Made by a program: the position numbers and the translations under genes
Shown: piece after piece, positions 53,236-63,673 of the stretch
Numbering within the stretch: position 1 is the stretch's first letter
Layout: every line of letters begins with the position of its first letter
The notes under the pieces: generated by a model
The model's input: only the letters and a program-made list of their open reading frames with translations
What the model was told of the DNA's origin: nothing
The model's database searches: none
Source: Micropruina sp.
GTDB taxonomy: Bacteria; Actinomycetota; Actinomycetes; Propionibacteriales; Propionibacteriaceae
Assembly (NCBI GenBank): GCA_016711205.1
Contig: JADJTM010000002.1
Location: 806,001-870,000 of the forward strand
Length of the DNA stretch: 64,000 nt
Direction of reading: 5' to 3'

Positions 53236-53883
53236 TCAGATGCAGGCTGAGCAGAGGCCTTCGATGAGCGTGGCGGGGTCGGTGACGATCTTCTCGCAGC
53301 GCAGGCATCGCGTGCCGCGGAAGACCACGGCGGGCTCGGGGTGGGCACTGTGGGCGGGCTCGATGTCATAGAGGTCGGCCTGTGCGGCGAACAGTCGTGG
53401 GTGCTGGCGTGCGATGGCCGCGTGGAAGTTGGCTGGTGTTGTCGGCGGGTTCACCTGGCGCTCCACGAACAGGTTGATCACTGTCGTGTAGGCGGCTCGG
53501 GTCAGCCGCTCGGCGAGGAACACATCGGGATTCACGGCCGACATGCCGACACGGGCGAGATCCTCCGGCGCGTAGTCGTCCACGTCCTCGGTGATCAGGA
53601 AGCTCGCGTGTGCGGCGGCGGCGTCGGCCAGGATCTGCCGATCTGAACCCCTTGTAGCGGCGAAGCGTTCCGGCCTGTCACCCGGTGGTGTGAGCTGCAG
53701 CCCGAGACGTTCCCTCAGCAGCGTCGGCGAGATCGCCCGGGGGCGCATGTGGGCGGCCGCTTCGAGTTCTGCAGCGACGCTCCAGACCGGCTGGAAGCCG
53801 CTCGGCATCCCGCCGACCATGAGGATCGTTCGGGTGACGGCTTTGGCCAGGACGTTCGCGTCGAGAAAGACGACCGTCAACAT
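53236..53883 (-). CDS. PIN-domain protein with C-terminal zinc ribbon
   Basis: 215 residues. The N-terminal PIN domain has VVFLDANVLAKAVTRTIL, SVAAELEAAAHMR and SDRQILADAAAAHASFLITEDVDDY, giving the acidic active site of VapC-type RNases. The C-terminal 25 residues contain CLRCEKIVTDPATLIEGLCSACI, a four-cysteine zinc ribbon unusual for a toxin. Its ATG overlaps the stop of the upstream DNA-binding gene by one base (TGATG), so the two form a coupled toxin-antitoxin-like pair. Confidence 0.82.
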   Translation of the reverse strand: MLTVVFLDANVLAKAVTRTILMVGGMPSGFQPVWSVAAELEAAAHMRPRAISPTLLRERLGLQLTPPGDRPERFAATRGSDRQILADAAAAHASFLITEDVDDYAPEDLARVGMSAVNPDVFLAERLTRAAYTTVINLFVERQVNPPTTPANFHAAIARQHPRLFAAQADLYDIEPAHSAHPEPAVVFRGTRCLRCEKIVTDPATLIEGLCSACI

Positions 53884-54239
53884 CAGTGTTCGGCGAAGAG
53901 GTCTTCGCGCAGGTCCTCGCGGACCAGTTCCACCATGTCGCCCATCGTCTTGCGCCAGTACCGCTCGAACTCCTCGTAGGGGATGCGGTTGCGGTTACCC
54001 ACTTTCACCGCGCGGATCTCTCCGGCCTTGATCCTCCGGGAGATCGTGGGCCGGGACACGCCCATTGCGTCGGCGACCTGCTCGGGGGTCATCATGCGTC
54101 GCTTAGCAGTGAGGGTCACCACCTCCCCGTCAGCGGCAGCCCGCTGCACATACGCAGCAATCTGCTCCAGCCACACCGGCTGCGCGCCGGTGCTCGCGCG
54201 CACGTCCTCGGGGTTGATCGTCAGGCTCGGCGAGATCAT
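53883..54239 (-). CDS. Excisionase-type helix-turn-helix antitoxin
   Basis: 118 residues. The central MerR/excisionase-like motif MTPEQVADAMGVSRPTISRRIKAGEIRAVKVGNRNRIPYEEFERYW binds DNA. The N-terminus (VWLEQIAAYVQRAAADGEVVTLTA) is helical. Genes of this type pair with a downstream PIN-domain toxin and repress the operon. Start ATG 54239. Confidence 0.85.
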   Translation of the reverse strand: MISPSLTINPEDVRASTGAQPVWLEQIAAYVQRAAADGEVVTLTAKRRMMTPEQVADAMGVSRPTISRRIKAGEIRAVKVGNRNRIPYEEFERYWRKTMGDMVELVREDLREDLFAEH

Positions 54240-54329
54240 GGCCCCAGCCTACCGCCTCCTGAACACTCTGACCACTAAAAGTGTTCACTCTTGCAGGTCC
54301 CGTGGAACGTTTCGCAGACTTGCGGCGGC

Positions 54330-54481
54330 TGCGAGCGTTGCTCACGGCCCACCTGCGGAGTTCACCGACTGTGACGAAGGTGATCGCCGGCTCGTGGGGC
54401 GCCAGTTCGGCCAGCAGTGCGGGCGGCGGGGGTTCGTTTCAGCAGCAGCGACGACACGTCGGTGTCGAGGACGATCCGCAT
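54330..54481 (-). pseudogene. VapC-type toxin remnant
   Basis: The first codons (MRIVLDTDVSSLLL) match the PIN toxin at 50385-50789, then the frame breaks near 54430. Only the equivalent of about 50 codons survives before the similarity ends near 54330. Confidence 0.75.
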
Positions 54482-54678
54482 CGGGTCTCAGGCGATCCGG
54501 CGGCGCGGTCGGCGCGGAGCCAGGCGAGGAACTCGTCGAGTTCGTCAGTCGACTCGAAGACTCCGGGCGCGGCAAGGTCGTTGTCGTCGCCGATCGGTCG
54601 GACATTGCGGAACAGCTCGTCGAGGTCGACCCGGTCACTTCCTGTCTGTGCGGGCAGCGGTTGTGTGTTGGTGGACAC
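54439..54678 (-). CDS. Antitoxin paralogue of the island PIN system
   Basis: 79 residues from GTG 54678, about 80% identical to the antitoxin at 50796-50987 up to RADRAAG. A base deletion there removes the usual stop and extends the protein by an unrelated tail (PETRCGSSSTPTC). The ribosome site CAGGAGGTGATCATC is conserved. With its toxin destroyed, this copy could still neutralise the island toxin or be inert. Confidence 0.7.
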   Translation of the reverse strand: MSTNTQPLPAQTGSDRVDLDELFRNVRPIGDDNDLAAPGVFESTDELDEFLAWLRADRAAGSPETRCGSSSTPTCRRCC

Positions 54679-54910
54679 GATGATCACCTCCTGACGCGAG
54701 ATCTCGACTCCCAAGTGTCGGAGAGGGTCAGGGGGTGGGGCCCTGTCAGCCTGCGCGACTCCGGGCCCCGCCACGAGGTTGGTGGAAACACCACCGCTGA
54801 GCGGCATGGTCCGCGTCCCCTCAGAGCACCGAAAGTCTCAGGCACGCGCGCGACCCCGCACGGCGTACGCTGCGAGGCGTGAGCCGGGTCCGTCCGCAGA
54901 CAGGGGAGTG

Positions 54911-55849
54911 ATGCCTCCGCGCTCGCCGCTGCCGCAACGCGACGGGCTGGACGCCGCCTGGTTGCGTACGCCCGACAACGTCCGGGGCGTCGAACCCCGC
55001 TGGACGACGATGCTCGACTTTCTGCTCGACCGGCTGCCGGCGGGCGTGCCCGTCGCGGACCTGCTCGCGTCCGGTGCGTTCGTAGATCAGCGTGGACGCC
55101 CGTGGGCCGGCAGCGAGCACTACCGACCCAACGCCTTCGTCTGGTTTCACCGACCGCTTCGGCCCGAGCCGGTGGTGCCCTTCGACGTGCACGTGCTGTA
55201 TGCGGACGAGCGCATCGTGGTCGTCGACAAGCCGCACTTTCTGGCCACCACCCCGCGCGGCGTGCACGTGCGCGAGACCGCTCTGGTGCGGCTGCGCGAA
55301 CAACTGGAGCTGCCCGACCTCGCCCCGGCGCACCGGCTGGACCGGCTGACCGCCGGCGTGCTGCTGCTCACCACCACGCGGCAGCACCGCGCCGGCTACG
55401 CGACGCTCTTTCAGAACCGGCAGGTGAGCAAGACCTACGAGGCGTTGGCGCCGTTCGAACCCGCCCTGCCCTTGCCGCACCGGGTGATCAACCGCATCGA
55501 GAAGCGGCGCGGCAGCCTGCAGGCCGAGGTGGTGTCGGGCGATGCGAACGCTGAGACCCTGATCGAACTCGTCGAACGGCGCGGACGGCACGCGCGCTAC
55601 CGGTTGACGCCCAGCACCGGACGTACCCACCAACTGCGCGTGCACCTGGCCACGCTGGGCCTGCCGATCGTCGGCGACCCGCTCTACCCGAGCGTGCTGG
55701 ACGTGGCTGCCGACGACTTCACCGCGCCGCTGCAGCTCATCGCCCGCCGGCTCAGCTTCTGCGACCCGATCGATCAGACCCTGCGCGACTACACCAGCAG
55801 TTTCGAGCTGAGCTGGCCAACCGCGGAACAGGCAGGTGAGCCACAGTGA
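54911..55849 (+). CDS. RluA-family rRNA/tRNA pseudouridine synthase
   Basis: 312 residues. The catalytic motif is APAHRLDRLTAGVLLLT with the active Asp, followed by FQNRQVSKTYEAL and the family ending STGRTHQLRVHLATLGLPIVGDPLYP. ATG 54911 has AGGGGAG just upstream. It converts a uridine in RNA to pseudouridine; the target site cannot be told. It shares a likely transcript with trmL, 38 bases downstream. Confidence 0.92.
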   Translation: MPPRSPLPQRDGLDAAWLRTPDNVRGVEPRWTTMLDFLLDRLPAGVPVADLLASGAFVDQRGRPWAGSEHYRPNAFVWFHRPLRPEPVVPFDVHVLYADERIVVVDKPHFLATTPRGVHVRETALVRLREQLELPDLAPAHRLDRLTAGVLLLTTTRQHRAGYATLFQNRQVSKTYEALAPFEPALPLPHRVINRIEKRRGSLQAEVVSGDANAETLIELVERRGRHARYRLTPSTGRTHQLRVHLATLGLPIVGDPLYPSVLDVAADDFTAPLQLIARRLSFCDPIDQTLRDYTSSFELSWPTAEQAGEPQ

Positions 55850-55887
55850 CTGCCGTAATTCGCTGACTGCCATGACACAGTGACCAC

Positions 55888-56370
55888 ATGGCTGCCGAGA
55901 TCCGTCCGCTGCGCATCCTGTTCTGCTCGCCGCAGATACCCAACAACACCGGTGCGACCATGCGACTGGCGGCGGTGACGGGCGCCGAGCTGCATGTGGC
56001 CCGTCCGATCGGCTTCGACATGGACGACGCCAAGTTGCGGCGGGCCGGCGTCGACTATCGCGACCAGGCGGCCACCTTCGTTCATGACTCGCTCGACGAC
56101 GCCTATCGAGCGATACTGCCCGCCCGGGTCTTCGCCTTCACCGCGCACGCGACGCTCGCCCACACCGACATCGCGTACCGAGCGGGCGACGTCCTACTGT
56201 TCGGACCGGAACCCACCGGGCTCGCGCCCGAGGTGCTGGCTGACGAGCGGGTGACCGAACGGGTACGCATTCCGATGCGGCCCGGCATGCGGTCGCTGAA
56301 CCTCGCCAACGCGGCCGCCATTGCGGTCTACGAGGCCTGGCGCCAGCTGGGGTTCCCCGGCTCGGCGTGA
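55888..56370 (+). CDS. trmL: tRNA (cytidine/uridine-34) 2'-O-methyltransferase, TrmL type
   Basis: 160-residue SPOUT-knot methyltransferase with ILFCSPQIPNNTGATMRLAAVTGAELHVARPIGF, LLFGPEPTGLAPEV and IPMRPGMRSLNLANAAAIAVYEAWRQLGF, matching the TrmL length and motifs. It methylates the wobble nucleotide ribose of tRNA-Leu species in other bacteria. Confidence 0.92.
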   Translation: MAAEIRPLRILFCSPQIPNNTGATMRLAAVTGAELHVARPIGFDMDDAKLRRAGVDYRDQAATFVHDSLDDAYRAILPARVFAFTAHATLAHTDIAYRAGDVLLFGPEPTGLAPEVLADERVTERVRIPMRPGMRSLNLANAAAIAVYEAWRQLGFPGSA

Positions 56371-56440
56371 AATGACGACCGATGTGCAGGGATGCTGAGG
56401 CTGGTGAGGCAGCGGGCGCCCCAGATCGGTCGTCATTTCA
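56368..56440. terminator. Long-stem inverted repeat between convergent genes
   Basis: TGAAATGACGACCGAT (56368-56383) is the exact complement of ATCGGTCGTCATTTCA (56425-56440), a 16-bp stem with a 41-base loop. It starts at the trmL stop codon and lies before the DUF72 gene end. It can act on both transcripts, though so large a loop is unusual for a terminator. Confidence 0.5.
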
Positions 56441-56463
56441 CGACGCCCTTGGACGTCGCACCC

Positions 56464-57192
56464 CTACTGGCCGAGGATCGCGCGCAAGCTCCGCGCGTTG
56501 CGGACGGCATGGCCGCCGCCGTCGTTGTTGAAGTAGGCGTACACGTCGCGGCCCTGACCCTGCCATTCGCGGATCCGGTCGGCCCACCAGTGCAGGTCGG
56601 GGTCGGGGTAGGAGCCACCGTAGAGCCAGTCGTGATCCGGCCCGTGCAGCCGCACATAGGCGAAGGGTGCCGTGGCGCGAACGACGCAGGCCAACCCGGC
56701 CCCCGACATCACCACATAGGCCGCCCGATGCCGCTCCAACAGCGCGAACACCTCGTCGCACACCCACGAGTCGTGCCGAAACTCGACCGCCACCGGCACC
56801 CACCAGGGCAGCCGCGAGAGAAAGTAGTCGAGCCGCGCGTCGTCGCGCCCCATACCCGGCGGCAACTGGACGAGCAGCACGCCCCGCCGGTCGTAGAGGG
56901 CGTGCCAGTCCCGTTCGATATAGCGGCACCACTGATCTGGGTGCAGCAGGCGCTTGCTGTGGGTCAGCCCCCTCGGCGCCTTGACGGTCAGCCGAAACCC
57001 GTCCGGCAAGCGGCGACGCCACGAGGCGAAGGTCGCGGTCTTCGGCCAGCGGTAGAACGACGCGTTCAGTTCGACGGTGCGGAACTCGGCCATGTAGTGC
57101 GCCAGCCGCTCGCGCGAGGGGGTGCCGGGCGGGTACAGCACGCCGTCCCAATGGTCGTAGCTCCAGCCGGACGTGCCGATCCAGGCGGTCAT
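56464..57192 (-). CDS. DUF72 domain protein
   Basis: 242 residues with a TIM-barrel-like DUF72 fold: MTAWIGTSGWSYDHWDGVLYPPG, VELNASFYRWPKTATFASWRRRLPDGFRLTVKAPRGLTHSKRL, LVQLPPGM, YAYFNNDGGGHAVRNARSL. The reaction catalysed is not known. ATG 57192 gives the family N-terminus. It is divergent from the sigma factor gene. Confidence 0.88.
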   Translation of the reverse strand: MTAWIGTSGWSYDHWDGVLYPPGTPSRERLAHYMAEFRTVELNASFYRWPKTATFASWRRRLPDGFRLTVKAPRGLTHSKRLLHPDQWCRYIERDWHALYDRRGVLLVQLPPGMGRDDARLDYFLSRLPWWVPVAVEFRHDSWVCDEVFALLERHRAAYVVMSGAGLACVVRATAPFAYVRLHGPDHDWLYGGSYPDPDLHWWADRIREWQGQGRDVYAYFNNDGGGHAVRNARSLRAILGQ

Positions 57193-57309
57193 CGGGTCAC
57201 CGCCGGGGAAGCCGGAGGGGCACCATCCGCATACGTCCCTCACGGCTGTGCATGCCGCGACTCTAGAGGTGCCCGGCGCGTCCGTCCTGCACCGGTTAGG
57301 GTGAGCGCA

Positions 57310-57861
57310 ATGCGCGATCCCGACGACATCACCGCACTCGCCCTGGCCGCCGGCCGGGGCGATCGGGCCGCCCTGTCGGACTTCATCCGGTGCACCCAGT
57401 CGCAGGTGTGGCTGTTCCTCGCGCGCACCGCCGGCGCCGAGCACGCCGACGATCTCACCCAGGAGACGTTCCTGCGGATGCTCGGCTCGCTGCCCGCTTT
57501 CGAGGCGCGCTCCAGCGCCCGCACCTGGCTGTTGGCGATCGCTCGCCGGGTGGCCGTCGACCGGGTGCGGCACGACCTGGCCCGGCCGCGGTTGGTGGCC
57601 GGCGATTGGCAGGATCAGGCGGACGTCCGCTGGGTCGGCCCCGACCCGTCGTCCGGGGTGTTTGCGGCCGAACTGCTCGCCCTGCTGGACGCCGATCGGC
57701 GCGACGCACTGGTGCTCACCCAGCTGATGGGCTTCAGCTACGCCGAGAGTGCCGAGATCTGTGGCTGCGCGGTGGGGACTATCCGCTCGCGGGTGGCGAG
57801 GGCGCGAGCCGATCTTGTGGCCGCACTGGACGGACGCCCGACGCTCGCACCCACCCGCTGA
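57310..57861 (+). CDS. sigC: ECF RNA polymerase sigma factor, SigC type
   Basis: 183 residues. Region 2 is VWLFLARTAGAEHADDLTQETFLRMLGSLPAFEARSSARTWLLAIARRVAVDRVRHDLARPR; region 4 is ALVLTQLMGFSYAESAEICGCAVGTIRSRVARARADLVAAL. The wording is very close to mycobacterial SigC (same AIAR, TQLxGxSYA and CGCxVGTIRSRVARAR segments). In Mycobacterium tuberculosis SigC drives copper-acquisition genes. A GTG nine bases upstream is in frame. The adjacent copper genes and zinc-finger anti-sigma gene support the same role here. Confidence 0.9.
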   Translation: MRDPDDITALALAAGRGDRAALSDFIRCTQSQVWLFLARTAGAEHADDLTQETFLRMLGSLPAFEARSSARTWLLAIARRVAVDRVRHDLARPRLVAGDWQDQADVRWVGPDPSSGVFAAELLALLDADRRDALVLTQLMGFSYAESAEICGCAVGTIRSRVARARADLVAALDGRPTLAPTR

Positions 57862-57877
57862 CGCACGCCGGAAGGGC

Positions 57878-58753
57878 TCAGAAGGCCAGCGCGGCGAAGA
57901 ACGGCAGCAGGGGCACCAGCAGCCCGGTGCTCATCCAGAACATGCCGAAGTTCATCGCGAAGTCGGCCGTGTGCGCCAGCCGATACCTGGTGCTGCCCTG
58001 GGGACGCACCTCGTGGCAGGTGAGGGCCATGCCTGCGACCGGTTGATCGGCCACCGCGATCGCCGAACCGTCGGGGCCCACCAGCGTCCGTTGCCCGGCG
58101 ACCCGGTGCGTGGCTGAACAGGCGCACTCGGTGCCGCAGGTGCAGCCGGGCCCGCACGGGCAGTTGTGCGTCGCCGCGGCCGGACGGGTCACCAGCCAGG
58201 CCGAGTGCAGCGACGAGACCAGCAGGTAGGTCATGAACGGCAGGCCGATCAGCGCGATGATCCACACCGTGCCACCCGGACGGCTCTGCTCGGCCATCCA
58301 CGCGCCCATGTCCATCGGGCCGGCCATGCCCCCGCCCATGCCCCCGCCCATCTCGCCGTGCCCGCCCATGCCGGCCATCGCCGCCGACATCACGGCCATC
58401 GCCGCGAGGTGCCACGTCATGGCGCCGAACATTGCCGCGTGACCCAGGCTGTACCAGCCCGCGGCCCGCTCGCCACCCGCGAAGGCCTGCACCGACAGCG
58501 CGATGAACCACACGCCGGCCAGGCCGAAACCGATCGCCAGCCACGCGTCGGGCACGACGCTCACCAGCATCGTCCACGTGGGGCGGGCCACCATCAGCAG
58601 CATCACCACCGCCATCGCCAGATGCAGCACGTTCGACACCCGTTGCCGGCCGCTCTGCGGGCGGGTCAACTCGTACCCGCACCACGCCGTGCACCAGGCG
58701 AACAGCAGCAGCAGGCCGAGAAACTTCACCGGGGTGTCAGCAAAGGTGAACAT
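57878..58753 (-). CDS. DUF5134 membrane protein with cysteine-rich metal-site loop
   Basis: 291 residues. About eight membrane helices, with His/Met-rich segments (WHLAAMAVMSAAMAGMGGHGEMGGGMGGG) and a soluble loop reading HNCPCGPGCTCGTECACSATH. The CGPGCTC part is the same as in the neighbouring anti-sigma factor. Met/His and CxC patterns are typical copper ligands, so it probably binds or moves copper in the membrane. ATG 58753. It converges on the sigC end. Confidence 0.82.
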   Translation of the reverse strand: MFTFADTPVKFLGLLLLFAWCTAWCGYELTRPQSGRQRVSNVLHLAMAVVMLLMVARPTWTMLVSVVPDAWLAIGFGLAGVWFIALSVQAFAGGERAAGWYSLGHAAMFGAMTWHLAAMAVMSAAMAGMGGHGEMGGGMGGGMAGPMDMGAWMAEQSRPGGTVWIIALIGLPFMTYLLVSSLHSAWLVTRPAAATHNCPCGPGCTCGTECACSATHRVAGQRTLVGPDGSAIAVADQPVAGMALTCHEVRPQGSTRYRLAHTADFAMNFGMFWMSTGLLVPLLPFFAALAF

Positions 58754-58862
58754 GGCTCGCTTCCCTGGACTGATGGACGGGCGGGATCTGCCCACCCGAA
58801 TAGTCGGACGCGAAGGCCCGCTGGTTCCCGAGCACCCGCATCTTCGGGATTATGCTGCCCCG

Positions 58863-59165
58863 ATGCACGTGTCGCATCAGCAGTGTCACGATGCCCTCTC
58901 GGCGCTGCTGGACGGCGAAGAGGCGTCGGTGGGCCTGCACGAGCTGATGGGGCATCTGGACGGGTGCCCGGACTGCTCGGCCTGGCTCGAGACGGCCACC
59001 CGCGTCAATGCCGGGGTTCGCAGCTTGCCGGTGCTGGCGTCGGGGCTCGGCGAGCGGGTCGTCGACCAGGTCGATGTGCACCTGTGCGCCTGCCGCACCG
59101 GCGGTGCCTGCCGCTGCGGACGCTGCCGGTGCGGGCCTGGTTGCACCTGCCACGGAGCCCACTGA
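58863..59165 (+). CDS. Zinc-finger anti-sigma factor with cysteine-rich tail
   Basis: 100 residues. The N-terminal ZAS domain carries the HxxxCxxC site (HLDGCPDCSAWL) preceded by HQQCHDALSALLDGEEA. The C-terminal 30 residues are packed with cysteines in CACRTGGACRCGRCRCGPGCTC, ending HGAH. The tail looks like a metal sensor that would unlock the sigma factor when copper is bound or lost. There is no membrane helix, so it acts in the cytoplasm. Divergent from the DUF5134 gene by about 110 bases. Confidence 0.85.
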   Translation: MHVSHQQCHDALSALLDGEEASVGLHELMGHLDGCPDCSAWLETATRVNAGVRSLPVLASGLGERVVDQVDVHLCACRTGGACRCGRCRCGPGCTCHGAH

Positions 59166-59176
59166 TTCCGGGACGG

Positions 59177-61439
<2,263 letters not shown>

Positions 61440-61450
<11 letters not shown>

Positions 61451-63434
61451 CGTGGCGCCACTTCTGCGCGGACGCGTCGCGGGCCGCCAGTTCGGCCAGC
61501 ATGTCGTTGTAGGCGGAGAGGTCCGCGTCGCCGGTCTCGGCTTCGTGCCGGTCGGCGGCGGCGGCGGCGCGGCTGTCGGAGCGGAACCACTGGGCGGCCA
61601 GCATCACCACGGCGATGAAGGCGGGCACCTCGCCGGTGAACCAGGTGATCTGGCCGGCGACGTTCTGGTCGGCCAGCAGATCGGGCACCCACGGGATGGC
61701 AAGCATGGCGTAGAACTGCTCGCCGATCACCTGGCGGCTCGACATGATGCCGACGGCGAACATGGCGTGGAACGGCATCACGCTGATCAGCAGCGCGAAG
61801 CGCAGCACGTACGGCAGCCGGCCGGGACCATCACCCGGCGCCAGCAGCAGGTTGAAGAACCCGAAGCCGACCATCATGAAGAACAGCAGCATGGCCTGAT
61901 GTCCCCAGTGATAGCGCATCAGCCAGGGGAACAGCGGGCTGAAGTACACACCGAACAGCGAGAACACGTACACGGCCCACACCACGGGGGCGCTGGTCAG
62001 CACCCGCAGCACCCGCGTCGCGAGCAGATCGTCCAGCAGTTGGGCGGCACCGGGCAGCTCGTCCGCTCCGCGTGGCCGGGACGCCGCCCGCAGCAGCTCG
62101 AACGGTGCACCCAGCACGCACAGCACCGGGATCATCATGTTGATCGTCATGTGCACGAGCATGTGCCAGCTGAACGCAGCGGTGCTGTACTCCCACAGCC
62201 CGCTGACCGCGAGGTAGCCGGTCAGTCCCATACCCGCCGCGAAGAAGATCGGCCGCGACACCGGCCACGCGTGGCCGAGCCGGCGCGCCCGCACCATGCC
62301 GACCGCGTACAGGGCCAGCCCGGTGATCGTGATCACCGTCCACAGCAGGTTGGGCCGGCCCAGTCCGGCGACCCGGGCGAGGTTCGCCGGTTCGAGCACC
62401 TCATAGCCCAGGTAGTTGATCTGAATCGACTGCGGCACCATGAACCGTGGCGGCGGCAGATGCTCGGCGGCGTTGAGGCTGGTGACGGCGATCACCAGCA
62501 GCACCAGGTCGACCAGCGCCGTGACCAGTCTGAGCCGCACCGGACGGACCAGGGCCCGCAGCACCGCGACCGCCACCAGCAGGGCGAGGACGGCGAAGCC
62601 GAACACCACCGGCATGCCGAACGCGACATCGAGCGGCGACACGCCGGCCAGCTGCTGCCAGGCCACCACCGCGTACCCGGCCGCCATCGCCACCAGCAGG
62701 GGCCCCGTGCGCACGTAGCGGGCCAGGCCGGCCCGCGGGTCCACGCCGGCCGCCGCACCGGCCACCACCGCCACCGCAGCCGAACCGACCAGCACCGCCG
62801 CCGCGCCGGCCAGCGTCATCGCATCGGTCGCGAAGTCGTGGTCGAGGCCCACCGTGACATTGCCGGTGACGGCCACGAAGAGCGTGCTGCCGGCACCGAG
62901 CAGCCACAGCCCGATCAGCGCCCCGGGGCTTCGCACCCGAAGCGAGGCCAGCACCGTCGCCAACGCCACGAGGGCCGAGACCAGCCAGGCCAGGGCGCTG
63001 GGGGTGGTGGTGATGAACGTCCACCACGACGAGGGCACGAAAGCCACCCGCAAGGGCAACCCGAGCACGAAGGTGGGGTTGGCGAAGGTCATCACCAGTG
63101 CGGCGGCGAGCCAGAGCTGGGCGGCCCGCAACGTCCAATGGGTGAGGGTAGCCCGAGCTGCCTCGGTCGTGTCGGCCGAAGCCCCCCGAGGCACAAACGC
63201 GACCACCGCGGCCAGCAGACCGAGCGTGGCGGCCGCAGCCAGCCGCCCGGTCAATCCGGCGAGCAGCGACACCGCGCCGGTCAGCACCTCGGCGTTCGGA
63301 CGGCCCGGCAGTTCGGGTTGGGCGGCCAGCAGGCCGAGGTACGCGGCGCTCTGGGCGTAGGCCGCGAACACGGCCAGCCCGACGACCAACGGTGCGACCG
63401 GCCCGAGCCCACCGCCGCCCCGCGACTGCGACAT
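61440..63434 (-). CDS. CopD-CtaG fusion membrane protein (copper handling)
   Basis: 664 residues, about 14 membrane helices. The N-terminal half is CopD-like (WLAAALVMTFANPTF and following helices) and the C-terminal half is caa3-type CtaG (FSWHMLVHMTINMMIPVLCVLGAPFELLRAASRP, RYHWGHQAMLLFFMMVGFGFFNLLLAPGDGPGRLP, with His/Met ligands). The length and order match Rv0102. It probably moves copper or delivers it to cytochrome oxidase. ATG 63434 overlaps no other gene; the stop overlaps the ATPase start. Confidence 0.92.
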
Positions 63435-63485
63435 GGACCACTCACCCCGGCTCAGACGGACAATGAAGACTGTCGAGAGTGTAGT

Positions 63486-63533
63486 GGTGTGTCTCTCAGC
63501 TGGGCCGAGTGGTGGGTCATTGGTAGACACACC
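63486..63533. promoter_or_regulatory. Inverted repeat upstream of ctaG-type gene
   Basis: GGTGTGTCT (63486-63494) and AGACACACC (63525-63533) are exact complements separated by 30 bases, in the divergent promoter region between the CopD/CtaG gene and the cytidylate-kinase-like gene. It could bind a metalloregulator dimer or form an mRNA hairpin. No further evidence. Confidence 0.35.
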
Positions 63534-63673
63534 CACGGTGGCGAGTCGGGCACGTCGCGGGGCGGCGTCCGGGTCGCGGCAGTCGGGCGGGACGGGTGCG
63601 GCGCAGGCCGGGCGGGCGTAGGGTCGAAGCAGAGCCAGATCCACTGAGCGTCGATGGCAAGGGGGCGAGCGCG

